From Hygrocybe punicea (lineage: Eukaryota; Basidiomycota; Agaricomycetes; Agaricales; Hygrophoraceae), in NCBI GenBank assembly GCA_963556145.1, contig OY744467.1, forward strand, positions 372,001-436,000: a stretch of 64,000 nucleotides of DNA, in the 5' to 3' direction. The notes under the pieces were generated by a model. The model ran no database searches, was not told the DNA's origin, and worked only from the letters and a program-made list of their open reading frames with translations. The first letter of the stretch is position 1, and every line of letters begins with the position of its first letter. The translations under genes and the position numbers were made by a program. Of the stretch, positions 32,330 through 44,362 are shown piece by piece.

Positions 32330-32990
32330 GTTGGGTTGACCCAGATCCAGTTGTTCAAGCAATGTGGGTTGACCTGGCTGCAGCTATTGCTGCAGCACTG
32401 GGTTGACCATGGACCAGCTCTTGCTGCAGAGGCTTGGGTTGACCTGGGTCCACCTGTTGCTGCAGCACTGGGTTGACCTGGGCCCAGCACTTCCTGCAGG
32501 GTAGGGTGGCTGGGGTCCAGGTATTGCTGCAGCACTGGGTTGACCAGGGTTCAGCTATTGCTGCAGCACTGGGTAGACCGAGGTCCAGATATTGCTGCAG
32601 CACCAGGTTGACCTGGATGCAGCTATTGCTTCCACACTGGGTTAACCAGGGTCCAGCTGTTGCTGCAGCACTGGGTCAACCCAGGTCCAGATATTGCTGC
32701 AGCACCGGGTTGACCTGGGTCCAGCGCTTGCTGTGGGGCTTGGGTTGACCGGGGTCCAGCTATTGCTGCAGCACTTGCTTTACTCAGGTCCAGCACTTCC
32801 TGTAGGGTAGGTTGACTGGTGTCCGGCCTGTCCTCTAGCATTGCATTGATTGCAGACCCACCGATTGCTGCAGAATTCGGTTGACCCTGGCCCAGCTCCC
32901 ACTGCAGCATTGACTTGACCAGGGTCCAGCTTTTGCTGCAATGTGGGTCCATGTCAGTGCAACGGATTGTGCCACATCTCACTCTGCCTG
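32330..32990. repeat. FB1 left minisatellite, ~34-bp unit
   Basis: Imperfect tandem copies built on CTGCAGCACTGGGTTGACC and CAGGTCCAGCTATTG. Each unit contains CTGCAG and GGTTGACC. The inverted array in the other arm is at about 36300-36880 with different unit content. Confidence 0.85.
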
Positions 32991-33632
32991 CATGTATTTA
33001 ATGTTGACAGCATTAACAGAGCTCACAGCAGCTCAAGCCAATATTTATTCAGAAACTGCCATATATATCAAATAATCAAAATATTTCAATCTGTACTGAA
33101 CATAAATGTACCATGTCATATAATTTGAATGCAATTATTAAAAGCACAGGGAATAGCAAAATTACACAATTATTATTTTGACAATGCACAATATCTTTTA
33201 CTATCAGCTATCAGCCATTACAGGAGTTACTTATCCCTAATGACAATCTATGGCAAAACCAGAAATTACCCCATTTGGAATATTGTGCTTTTCTATTTAA
33301 TATTGCTCAATTCTCTATTGGAATATATATAACCTCACTATTACTTAAAATACACACATACATTAATGATTATTAAAATACATAATTAAATAGTAAAGGG
33401 CAGGAGGCAGGTGGGTGGGTGTGGAGTGGGAGGAAGGGTATGGGTGTGGGAGGAAGGTGGGTGTTGGAGAAGGGAGTGGGAGTGGGAGAAGGGTAAGGAG
33501 GGAGGGGAGGAGGGAAGGGCAGGAGGGAGATGGAAACGAAGATGGAGAGAGATGGACACGGACACGGACACGGACCCGGAGAGGGAGAGGGAGAGGGAGG
33601 AGGAGTGGAAGTAGGGGTGGGATGTACATACC

Positions 33633-34290
33633 TCTCTCGTGCCTGTCGTCCTCATCCTCGTCATCTACATCTCCGCCATCCTCGTCCTCGTCGTCTTCGT
33701 CTTCGTCTCCACCGTCCTCGTCCTCGTTGTCTTCATCTGCGTCTCAGCCATCCTCATCCCCGTCATCCCCGTCTCTGTCGTTCCCGTTCCCGGTCGTTCT
33801 CATCATCGTCGTCATCATCGTCATTGTCGTCATTGTCGTCATTGTCGTCGTCATCCACAGCTCCATACCCATCCTCGTCCTTGTCGTCCCCTGGATGGTT
33901 GTCGTCGTCCTGGACGGTCATCGTCATCCCCCTGATGGTCGTCATCGTCTCCATCATCCAGTCATCCCATCGCTATCCTTCTCCGTCCCGTCGTCGTCCC
34001 CTGGCCGGCCGTCTCTGCCCTTGTCGTCTTTGTCGTTGTTGTGGCCTGCCATCCGTTGTTTCGGCCCTTGAGTTGGGCATTGACGTGACGTGTGCATGTT
34101 GCGGGGCATTCCTGGCGCGACAGTGAGAAAGTTCTACATAAAAATAACAATATTAGTTAGCATAGTAATAGATAGTAAGTTTTGAGACTTGTACTTACCT
34201 TCTACTTGATGTTGTTGCTGTCACCGTTCTCGTGGACGCATTGTGGAGTACGTGACGATTTGAACCCATGCCGGAGGTTGCCGATTGCCC
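33633..34290 (-). CDS. FB1 core cassette, left copy (acidic-repeat protein candidate)
   Basis: On the minus strand: a short exon near 34270-34200, an intron with good signals (GTAAGTAC ... TTATGTAG), a T/R-rich stretch, then a long run rich in Asp (for example GAVDDDDNDDNDDND). It ends at GTATGTACATCCC, which is also the arm boundary. The inverted twin at 35000-35630 has the same order. No domain recognised. The reading frame across the acidic part is not unique, so the protein product is uncertain; a non-coding or simple-repeat origin is possible. Confidence 0.35.
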
Positions 34291-34999
34291 AAACGGGTGC
34301 GAGTTGCCTTATATGTAACCAAGATCTTACTTTTCTCAGTGTAATTGCATGGAGCACAACAACTGTGTAACACATTTAAGACCATGTAGGGATAGAATTA
34401 GCCTCTAACTACATCCTCCCCAAATTTTGTATTTTATTATGGCCTACATAGAGAGATATCCATGATTCATTAATACCTCCCTGCCAATTTCAGACCCTTA
34501 AGGTGCAACATTACCAATATTGCTCTGAAAAATATGAGAATAATCGTGAAACTACTATATAAAGTATCTATTGTATTGATAATCAGTGCCTGGCACTTGG
34601 TGGTCCCAGACATCTGTTGTAGCCAAGAAACGACAGGTTCAAAGTAAAGCAGCTAGTTTGGATTTTGACTTCGGTTGAGGTGTGGCCCAGCCACAATGCA
34701 CAATTCTGTGCATTTGCTGGCTGCAACATAGGTCATGGTCCACCAACAATCAGGCACTTATTTGTACCACAATGAGTACTTATTCAAGTACTCCTTAGAT
34801 TAATTCCAGACTTTTAAGACAAAGTTAGATCATTAAGGGGCAAATTCTGGCAGAGGAATGGAATAAATTGTGAATAGCTCTTTATGCAGGGCCAAATAAA
34901 ATACGAAATTTGAGATGAGAGTAGGTATACTATATTTACATCTTTTGAGGGTCTCACTTGGGGTATACATGCCTTGTTGTGCATGCCAGAAGATTCAAA

Positions 35000-35630
35000 A
35001 ACTTCAGCCACACTTCCATGTTTGGAAACTCGAACCCGTTTGGGAAGTCGGCAACTGCTGGTTGGCGTTCAACTCCTTCATTTTCAACAACACGAAATGG
35101 GTGCAGAAGAGTACCTGAGGTAGGTCTTTTTGTAATTTTTTTGTGAGTTGTGTGCTAATGATTATTAATGATTGCAGCTACACCCACGACAAACACAGGC
35201 GAACCCGAACCGCAACCAACACCAGCCCAGAAAACAACGCCACGGCCACCCCAGCAAACAGAATGGATGCCAATGAAAACAGCCACGGAAATGAGGCCAC
35301 GAGGCCGGGTACGAGGATGCGCCAACGACAAAGACAGATGGCCGAGACAGCCACAGTGGCAAAGACGACGGCGAGGGCACATACAAGCCAGAGGACAGGG
35401 ACGGGGACGGAGACGGCCAGCGAGGAGACAACAGGATGACGGAGACGACGACGATGATCCAGCGGACGACGAGGACTGGGGGGGATGACGATGTCCACGA
35501 GGATGGTGGCGACGACAAGGGGAATGACGGGAATGGGAACGACAGGGACCGGAACGCGGGGACCGGGATGATGGGGATGGGGACGGCGGAGACGTAGACG
35601 AAGCTGACGAGGATGAGGGGAATGCAACAG
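35000..35630 (+). CDS. FB1 core cassette, right copy (acidic-repeat protein candidate)
   Basis: Plus-strand twin of the left cassette: upstream block AATAAAATACGAAATTT (34885-34910), a segment with TTTGGGAAGTCGGCAAC (35038-35056), a short exon, an intron (GTAGGTCTTT ... TGATTGCAG, about 35119-35177), a P/T/R-rich part, a D/G/N-rich part, and GTATGTACATCCC at 35631. FB2 has a related cassette at 46960-47800. The two FB1 copies have diverged far more than the arms outside them. Confidence 0.35.
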
Positions 35631-36299
35631 GTATGTACATCCCACTCTCCTCCGTCTCCGTCTCCCTGCTGCCCTTCCCTCCTGCCTTCCCACCTTCCTA
35701 CTTCTCCCACTCCCACTCCCTTCTCCCACTCCCACCTTCCTCCACTCCCACTCCCACCTTCCTCCCACTCCACACCCACCTTCCTCCCACACCCACACCC
35801 TTCCTCCCACTCCACACCCACCCACCTGCCTCCTGCCCTTTACTATTTAATTATGTATTTTAATAATCATTAACGTATGTGTGTATTTTAAGTAATAGTG
35901 AGGTTATATATATTCCAATAGAGAATTGAGCAATATTAAATAGAAAAGCACAATATTCCAAATGGGGTAATTTCTGGTTTTGCCATAGATTGTCATTAGG
36001 GATAAGTAACTCCTGTAATGGCTGATAGCTGATAGTAAAAGATATTGTGCATTGTCAAAATAATAATTGTGTAATTTTGCTATTCCCTGTGCTTTTAATA
36101 ATTGCATTCAAATTATATGACATGGTACATTTATGTTCAGTACAGATTGAAATATTTTGATTATTTGATATATATGGCAGTTTCTGAATAAATATTGGCT
36201 TGAGCTGCTGTGAGCTCTGTTAATGCTGTCAACATTAAATACATGCAGGCAGAGTGAGATGTGGCACAATCCGTTGCACTGACATGGACCCACATTGCA

Positions 36300-36880
36300 G
36301 CAAAAGCTGGACCCTGGTCAAGTCAATGCTGCAGTGGGAGCTGGGCCAGGGTCAACCGAATTCTACAGCAAGAGAAGGGCCATGTAAATGCAATATTGGA
36401 GCAATAGCTGGACCCTCATGTACCCAATCCTGCTACATCGGTGGGTCTGCAATCAATGCAATGCTAGAGGACAGGCCAGATGCCAGTCAACCTACCCTAC
36501 AGGAAGTGCTGAACCTGAGTAAAGCAAGTGCTGCAGCAATAGCTGGACCCAAATCAACCCAAGCCCTGCAGCAAGCGCTGGATCTGGGTCAACCCAGTGC
36601 TGCAGCAATATCTGGACCTGGGTTAACCCAGTGCTGCAGCAATATTTGGACCCCAGTCAACCCAGTGCTGCAGCAATACCTGGACCCCAGCCACCCTACC
36701 CTGCAGGAAGTGCTGGGCCCTGGTCAACCCAGTGCTGCAGAAACAGGTGGACCCAGGTCAACCCAAGCCTGCAGCAAGAGCTGGTCCATGGTCAACCCAG
36801 TGCTGCAGCAATAGCTGCAGCCAGGTCAACCCACATTGCTTGAACAACTGGACCTGGGTCAACCCAACCAGTCCAGAATA
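36300..36880. repeat. FB1 right minisatellite, ~34-bp unit
   Basis: Inverted counterpart of the left array, with units such as CAGTGCTGCAGCAATA and TGGACCC(C/A)GGTCAACC. Unit order and number differ from the left arm. Confidence 0.85.
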
Positions 36881-37463
36881 GCTGTCCTGGGTTAACCTAC
36901 CCCATGGCAGAGCTGACACTGGGTTGACCCACCCAGCCACCCTTGACCAGCAAGAGCTGTACCTGGGTCAACCTACCACCCCACATTTCCCCAGCAAGAG
37001 CTGTATTTTGGGTTAACCTACCCCCCCAGCAAGCAACTGGGCTATGTGTACCTACCTTTTGCAACTATATCTGTGATTGGGTTAACCAAAATGACTGGGT
37101 CTACTGCCAATTTGCTGCTTTCCGAGTCATACCCTACCACGCCCGTTCGAAGATATCAATACCGTTGGACGATTTCTTACAATACCCCGATACCGAAGAC
37201 TCTGACTCAAGCAATTTAGATGACCCGATGTACCTGCCCTCCATAGACTCATCACCCGCCGATGATTAGGCATTTCCCTTATCTACTCCATAACCTCTAG
37301 TGTATATTGTCCCTTTATTTTTCTGACAGTGATGAATGATGTGAATAGTCCTATGTCTTCAGGAGCCAATCGGCTTTCCTTAGCTGGGTGAACAAGCTGA
37401 TACATCTTTTTATGTACATGGTATATTTTTTTGTATATACATGGGCTGGTTATTTTTTTCTAT

Positions 37464-38818
37464 TTACAGGCGGCCGGTCTTGTAGTCCCGCCTCAACATC
37501 ACCGACCTTGAGGTCGACCGTTCGAGATCGACACGGAGCCACTGGAATTCTTGACCGAAGTGGATGAGGTGACGGTTGAGGTTGGTGCCCAGGGCTCCCA
37601 GCTCCTCCATAAGGACCGCCAGCTGTGCTGACACCTGCTCGTAATTCTCCATTGCCACGACAAATGGGTTTGCTGCCAAGGCTGCCCTACGCCTTTTCGT
37701 CAGCCGTTCTTCCTCCAACTCTTCCTCATCTTCATCATCGTCCTCGACTGATTCCACATCCCCGACCCATGGTTTGCTTATTGAGGCCCGGGCTGGCCTA
37801 CTGCGGATTGGCTTTGTCGTGAACGACAACGGCTTCCTTGTGCCGACCACGACCTTTCCGGTATCCACCTTGCGCCGACCTCCGCCCGTCCAGTGTGTAG
37901 CGTTAGTACACCTCTTCTTCAGCCTTCGGCACCGGTCGCAGACGTATCCGGTTATGCCCCAGCAAGCCTCTCCGGCCTTGACACAGTTGGTGCAAGCCTG
38001 CAAAGGAAATGGTTTGGTCAGCTATCAAAAGTCTCGGTAACGATGAACCAGTGCTCAAAGGAAAACTCACCGTTGTCCCCTCCAACTCCCCGATCACTGC
38101 GGTCTCCGGCTGATCCCACTCTTGCTCGCCCTCACCCTCGCCCACCACAGCCAACCACAGACTGCCCTCTCGACCACCTGCAGCCGGTGGGCCCTCCTCG
38201 CTAGCCTTTTCCCTGCGTTCCTCGCTAAGTTTGCGCCGATACGCGGCCAACCCCCTCTCGACTTGGTCCACCTCTTGGTCCCAGTGTTGCGACTCCTTCG
38301 CCATTTCTAGGCTGTCTCGTCGTTCCTCAGATGACGCTTGTCGTCTTTGTTCCTCCTCTTGGTCTTTTAACGCCGCCAGCCGCTTCGCTTCTTTATCTCG
38401 GTTAGCTGCCTCCTCCTCGTCTCGCCATTTCACATTGGCCGCCTCCTGCTTCTCTCATTCTGTCACCTCCTTCAGCCAATCCTCGACGTCCAGTGCGTAC
38501 AACTGCCGGTTGGCCCACAGAGGTGGGGCTACTGGCACGATGCCTGCAGCCTGGAGCTTGGCGACGATCCCATGATAGGCATGCTAGCGGACCAATGTTA
38601 GTTGGGCTAGGACGCGGGTCATCGATTACAGTACTCACCATCGCCCTTTTACGGCCGGTCAACCATTGCCTCGCCAACCCCTCGTTACCCTCAGCCATCA
38701 TCACGAACCGGTCGTTGTGGAACTTGGCCACCGCGTTGACGGCCTCTTCGTAGTCCGGCCGGATCTCAGGATCGATGCTGTCGACGAAGGAGTAATAAGC
38801 GTCATAGAGGTTGGACAT
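37464..38818 (-). pseudogene. Antisense accessory gene of element C: three exons, coiled coil + cysteine cluster
   Basis: Lies opposite to pol, between the integrase stop and the 3' LTR. Exon 1 is 38818-38639 (60 codons from ATG, MSNLYDAYYSFVDSIDPEIR). Intron 1 is 38638-38584 (55 nt, GTGAGT, branch CTAAC, CTAG). Exon 2 is 38583-38071 (171 codons), with HAYHGIVAKLQAAG and then a long charged coiled coil (E/R/A-rich). Intron 2 is 38070-37998 (73 nt, GTGAGT...TTTGCAG). Exon 3 is 37997-37464, with the cluster CTNCVKAGEACW...CDRCRRLKKRC and an acidic stretch. All frames join in phase, giving about 408 codons. The one defect is a TGA in exon 2 (VTE*EKQ) where A has CGA. The cysteine spacing suggests zinc and nucleic-acid binding (inference). 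Family not recognised. Confidence 0.7.
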
Positions 38819-39004
38819 AGTGGAGGTGTGATGGTGTGGGTTCTGAAGAGTAAAAGCAGATCAACGACAACGCATTTTTACATATATTTTCCCACTTTGC
38901 TGTTGTTTGGCCGCTCACGTGATTCTCTCACGATCGCGTTCTGGTTTTTTTCAAGTCCTCATATAGTCGCCCACGAATGGTCTCTATTAGAAGACCCAAG
39001 GAGA

Positions 39005-39788
39005 TGTAGAGGGCTCTCCACCCTCTGAGGCCGGAAACCTGACATATGACAAATCCACTCCAACCCAACGACTCTAACGATCCCCGCTCGAACCTGACGT
39101 AACCCGGTGCATACCGACTAGCATGGCTGCTCCAGTATGGGATCAGACCGGCTCCCATACTTGTGGAGTTTCAAATATTGTAGAAGGATCTCATCGGACT
39201 GGAATCCCGACATCGGACTTACCCAGTTAGCGCATACCGTCTCCCTTATGGAGATATACGAAAGTATTTTACATCTTTTTCACTGATTTTACATCTCCCC
39301 TCTATTTTCCTGTCATTGTTGCCTCGCAACCTTTCTCCTATTTCTCCATTTCCTTTCTCCTTTGTTCTCTCTCATCAGCCGAGGACTCTCGTCCAAATTT
39401 AGATAGGGATTTTTGTAGTATAAAAAGGTGCCCAAAGCACCATATCAAAATAAGAAACCAGTCCCTGTTTTCCCCCTCTCTTAGAGTCCCCCTCAGTAGC
39501 ACATATCACTCATACACTTTCCCCAGTCTCTCAACCCTCTCTCCATCGTTCCACCGTCCTTATTATCATACTGGTCATCACCCAACTCCCGACCTGCTGT
39601 ACCTGACATCGTCAGCTTCATCGGCTTAGTTCGGTCTCCTCAATAGTCGTAGTACTTAGTCGGCGGCTCTCCTCTTTCTATCCCTTACCCTTATACTGAA
39701 GCTAGTTAGACTATTCCACCGTCACTTCTATGCTGACACCCACAGGCTAGGATTACTGTTCTGCAGCCACCCCGACCTCGCCATTACA
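39005..39788 (+). repeat. Element C 3' LTR
   Basis: 784 bp, same ends as the 5' LTR, preceded by AAGGAGA. Transitions separate the two LTRs. The following stretch 39789-40097 contains no gene or repeat I can name. Confidence 0.9.
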
Positions 39789-40097
39789 TCGTCAACCCAA
39801 CAGTGCGGCCATGAGCCTTTTTGAGCGACCCACCCCCAGGCCGCATCACTATTTTTCGACCCCTGTTGGTCATCATTTTCAGGCCCATGATGACCCCCCC
39901 AAGCCATCATCAACATTTTATAGCCCCACCATGCCCCACCCCACCTCAAGAGCATCATTGATGCCTGGTTTTGCCACCCAATGGCCACCTGTGTACAGCC
40001 ATGTCACCAACATTCTACATGCCTTTTTTAGCATTCTCCAACACCCTGCATCTCATCAATGCCCCAAACAGGTCATCCCTGGACCCTACCATGTTTT

Positions 40098-42240
40098 GCC
40101 AATTGTCAATTATGTGTCGATATATTGTCAAGGTGGAAGTCGGATGTATCAATGGTGGAAGGGCGTCTATGCCAAAGATAGATCATGACAATGTAGAAAC
40201 CGATCAGGAAGGTGATGGCAATGCTGCAAATAACAATTACGGTAATGAGCTGTGTTGGGAGTACAGCCATTGTGATCGGTTTGTCATGGGATAGCATAAA
40301 CAAGATATCGAAGGGAAAAGACAATGTCGGTGACGTCCGTCGGCAAGGAGACTATTCAGGTACAACAAGGTCACATGGGATATGTCCATGGTTGGTCTGG
40401 ATTGTTCTAGAAGAAGGGACAAAAAGAGAACAAGAATAAGAAAATACAAGGATGTCCGAAAGAAGAAACAATGACACTGAAAAGAAGACAAAGGACAAAA
40501 TGAAATGAAAAAGGAAGGTGTGCAGTGCAGAATTGTCATGGTGGGTATCAGAATGGGCATCGGGGTTGGAAGTGGAGTTGGAAACGTAACAAGTTCCCAC
40601 GGTTTGGTTCCCTTTAGTAGACAGATCTGTGGTTTGGGTAGAGTTAGTCCTACACAACGACCGATTCGAGACAATCTCAGGGTAGCAGCCTCCCACCCAC
40701 TCCAACGTGGAACACACATTTATTTCCCAATGTGTTCCTGATCTCACCTTGTGGCACTGTTGTTTGGGACACACTAACTACCGCTCAATCGTTGAGATGG
40801 CTCATGGAGGGCTGGCAAAAGGTATGACCATTGACTTGTCTACTGAGCCTGGCAAGTGCAAGCACTGTATATTGGGCAAACAGGTCCGCTCCCCCATCCC
40901 AAAAGGTCCAGTCAGGCACTAAGGCGAACTGTAGGCTCGGAATTGTGTATGTTGACTTGACGGGTCCAGAAGCGGTGAAATCAGTGAGTGGAAACTTGTA
41001 CAGTATGAACTTAATTGATGATTTTTCCTCTTACATCTGGTCCATCCTGCTCCCATCCAGGTCTGCTGCTGCTCCGGCCCTTTGTAAATGGGAACTTGCC
41101 CATGAGCTTGAGACTGGCCAAAAAGTGGGCATCTTTCGTGTCGACAATGGTGAACTCAAGTCCAATGAGATGTCTGCCTGGCTAGACTCCCGTGGTACAC
41201 AGCAACAATTTATGGCCACATATACTTCCGCCCACAATGGTCGGGCTGAACGTGTGCACTGGACACTACGCAACAAGGCTTGCACCATGAGGCTTCAATG
41301 TAATGTTCCCCCGAATCGTTGGGATGAGTTTATGCTATCTGCCACTTATCTGACAGTTCATGTTCTGGCTAAGTCACTCTGGGACTTACCATGTCATATT
41401 CATTAAATCCTATGATACGCCGCCACACCCTCTCCACCCTGGTTTAGTCCTACACGACCCCCCATCTGCTGAGTGCGATGCTGGAGATCCTGTCGAACCA
41501 GTTCCATCTGAAGAAGACTTTACTGTTCCCTTGTCAGACACTCCTGTAGGGATCCCTTTAGATGATGCACCTTTGGATGTGCCTGTGATTCCTGCCGTGA
41601 ACCATCCTCTGCACCATTGCTGTGCACACGCTGTTGACCTGGATGCTGACAAAATCCGCAGGTCTGATTGGTTGCGTGCCCCATCTGCCTGCCTTGCCAC
41701 TGCCAATCAAATCCCGCATGTGTCTGCTGTTGAACGCACAGTCGCTGGGTCAAAAGAAAGTGCACAGAACATCAGCGAGCAATGTCATCTCCAGCATCAA
41801 GCCCAGGAGGAGATCATGGCACAACTACCCAAAATTTCTGGTGACCTACCGGCACTAGAAGATGCTCCTGTGAATGTCACATACCTGGATGACCCCACAA
41901 CCCTGAAAGCTGCCTTGAGTTCACCCGAGTGTGCAGAATGGTCTTCCACGCTCCGTGAAGAATTCACCTCCATTAAGGAAATGGGAGTTTACAAACTCGT
42001 GCTGCCCTCAGCTGTCCCCACTGGCCACAAGATCATGAAGGGGAAGCCGGTCTTCATGCGGAAGCGGGACGAGGCTGGAAACATTGTCCACTACAAAGCC
42101 CAGTGGGTCTGCAGGGGCTTCAAGGTGATTCATGGTCAAGACTATGACAAGACTACCTCACCGATGGCACGCATGGAATCTTTTCGCATACTCCTACATA
42201 TCGGGGCCGCCCTGGACTATGACATTCAGGTAATGGACAT
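40098..42240 (+). mobile_element. Copia element, truncated and internally deleted
   Basis: 40098-40591 is the last 494 bp of the LTR also present as a solo LTR at 14388-15856, ending GTAACA. It is followed after about 100 bp by the pre-integrase part of pol. Gag and protease are therefore deleted, and the first 975 bp of the LTR are missing. The right end is cut inside RT at about 42240, joined to the integrase of element E. Confidence 0.8.
40707..42240 (+). pseudogene. Copia pol: pre-integrase, integrase, start of RT
   Basis: Order integrase-RT, as in Ty1/Copia. Pre-integrase zinc module LWHCCLGHTNYRSIVEM...CKHCILGKQ. After a one-base shift near 40915 comes the integrase core with D in VYVDLTGP, D in FRVDNGELKS and E in SAHNGRAERVH. 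It breaks at about 41405, with loss of the integrase C-terminus. The frame 41360-42240 holds an acidic linker and the RT start (EWSSTLREEFTSIKEMGVYKLV, KPVFMRKRDEAGNIVHYKAQ, DYDKTTSPMARM). RT ends at YDIQVMDI before the catalytic YVDD motif. Dead copy. Confidence 0.82.
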
Positions 42241-44362
42241 CTGCTCTGAGATGGGGCCAAAAAAATTGAAGTTTAACTAAGTCAAACACAGCTTGTTCTC
42301 CTTTATGACCTAGGTTTTCATGAGCTTGAGTGAGAATAGCAATTCTTTTCTTTGCATTCATAATTACTAATGAAGGCATTTTCTGGCCATTTCTTCTAAA
42401 TAGTTTATTATCTTTTAAATAAAATTGTCCAGTTTTCTTCAGAAATCTTCTTCTTGCCTGCAAGGTATCTGTTGAAGGTATTTCCAATGTGGATAAAAAA
42501 TGTTTTACTTGAATGAGTATCTTATCCTGTTGTAATTTAATTTCATTGTTTGAAGGGAGTGTGGTAGCCTTGTATGGCAATTTGGTAGGGACAGTGAAGC
42601 TAAATTTTCTTATTTCATGTGGATCAGGAACATGAACAAGCAAGGCAATATCATCTAGCCATGAATCATCATGCTCTTCAATTTCTTCATTATCTGCAAG
42701 CTCTCTCCGAGAAAGTGTATCTGGCCCCCTAAACTGGGTTGCAGGTACATGAATAAGCTTGAAGTCAAATAATAAAATTCCTTGAATCCATCTGTTTATG
42801 GCAGCATTGGGCTGTAAATCTGGTTCATTGAGCATGCCTTTTATAAACTTGGCATCTACCTCTATATGTAAATTCTTTATTCCTATCAAATACAGTCTCC
42901 GGTGGCGTAATGCGTGGTATAATCCATATAACTCCAGTTTTGGCTGTGAATATCTGGATTCTCTTTCACTCATTGGTATTGAACCATATCTGGCAGGGCG
43001 ACGATTTCCATCTTCATCTTCCTGTGATAAAATAAAACCTGCAGCAATATGGCTACTGTCTACTGATAAATATGTGGGTCTATCTGATGTATAATCAATA
43101 GAGCGAAGTGCAGGTGCTGAAGAAACTTTCTCTTTCAATGCCTGAAAAGCTGCTGGTCTTCTTTCATCCCATATAAACTCTGCTCCTTTATGGAATAACT
43201 CTGATAGTGGCTTGGCCAGTGCAGAATAATTTTCTATCCAAATGCGAACTGTTCCACAGAGACCTAGGAAGCCTCTAACATCCTTGGGTGTCTTGAGTGG
43301 GGGCCAGTTCAAAACCTTTTGTACTCTACTATCATCCGGACAACATCCTTCTGGAGTGCATTTCTGTCCTACAATCACAACACTTGAGCGGCAAAGTTGT
43401 GTGTTCTTAGCTGATATTGTCATTCCTGCACAAGCAAGGCGATGCATAATGCGATGTACATCTTGAGCGTGCTCCCAAATAAACCTTCTGATTCCTGGAT
43501 TATCTAGCAAAACTTCTGGCCTTCCATCTTGATCAGGATAAATGGATGAAGGTCCTTTTATAGGTAAATCATCAATGAAGCTATTTGCAGTATGAGGGAT
43601 TACATCTTGAAGGATCAAGCACATACAACGTTGGAATTCTGCAGGTGAATTTGTGAATCCAGTGGGAAGTGATGTGAGACGAAGTAATCCCAGTGGTGTC
43701 ATGAATGCAGTGAGGTCATGAGATGTAGGATGTACTTTCCTAGCATCAAATCCCCATAGTAAATCGAAGACTGTATAGCATTGGCAACCAGTGAAAGGTT
43801 CTACAAATTTATCTAGTATTGGAGGAAGGCCTGCATCATGTATTGTAACTGCATTGAGAGGTTGCAAATCATGGACTATACGAAGTTTTCCATCCATCTT
43901 GCTTACACAAAACCATCTTGACCTATAAGAGGATTGACTTGGTTCATATACACCAGCATCTATTTTTCTTTTCAAAACATCCATGACCTTTTCTCTAAGT
44001 CCTGGTGGTATAGGAATATTTCGAAATGCCCAAGGTATATGTGGGACAGTAGGGATGATATATGGTGAAAAGTAAGATTCCTTAAGTGTGCCTCTTTCAG
44101 TATCCTCAAAGCCAATAGCATCTTGGTCAAGTGACAAGATGTGAATAAATAATCTTTCTTCTTCTGGCCAAAGAAATCCATCGTTGTTTATCTTGAGTAT
44201 CTTTAAATGTTCAGAGGTAAGCTTCTCTGTAGGTATGAAGTCTGGTGGTATCATAGGAAGTGGTGGTAATGTGGAAAGAGGGTAACCAATATAAGGAAAT
44301 TTCCTTGTAACACGTGCATCTTCTGGAAAGGTTCCAGGGACAGGATTTATCTTCTTGTCCAC
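42241..44362 (-). CDS. Element E pol: RT, RNase H, integrase N-terminus
   Basis: About 707 codons without a stop. I placed the start at a GTG (44362) only because FB2 lies just upstream; the frame is open to about 44445. N-terminal extension with DGFLWPEEERLF (also in C), RT fingers WFCVSKMDGKLRIVHDLQPLN, palm FIDDLPIKG (FIDD in place of YMDD), thumb VLNWPPLKTPKDVRGFLG, RNase H (YLSVDSSHIAAGF, YSQPKLELYGLY, HVPATQFRGPDTLSRR), then the first half of the integrase zinc module (HENLGHKGEQAVFDLV). Cut by Copia sequence before the two cysteines. The last 10-15 residues of the open frame belong to Copia DNA. Confidence 0.82.

Larger units (their letters stand above)
32168..37106. mobile_element. 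FB1: 4.9-kb palindromic (foldback) element
   Basis: Left end CAGTAGACCCAGTC and right end GACTGGGTCTACTG are inverted copies, and the flanks CTAATTT (32161-32167) and CCAATTT (37107-37113) fit a 7-bp target duplication with one C-to-T change. Element A shows the uninterrupted target. The arms (32168-33632 and 35631-37106, about 1.47 kb) are almost identical inverted copies. They contain a 34-bp minisatellite, an AT-rich block and a purine-rich block. No transposase is visible. The centre holds two inverted copies of a small gene-like cassette. Superfamily unassigned. Confidence 0.85.
20097..39788 (+). mobile_element. Gypsy element C (with nested insertions)
   Basis: Same family as A: 784-bp LTRs at 20097-20880 and 39005-39788, the same TGGAGCCCAC block after the 5' LTR and the same purine tract before the 3' LTR. 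Flanking 4-bp sequences TCAT (20093-20096) and TCGT (39789-39792) fit a 4-bp target duplication with one transition. Internal order: gag, protease, RT, RNase H, integrase, antisense accessory gene. Nested inside are element D (23323-28336, with a hAT-like element inside it) and FB1 (32168-37106). About 9.8 kb remains after removing D and FB1. Confidence 0.9.
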
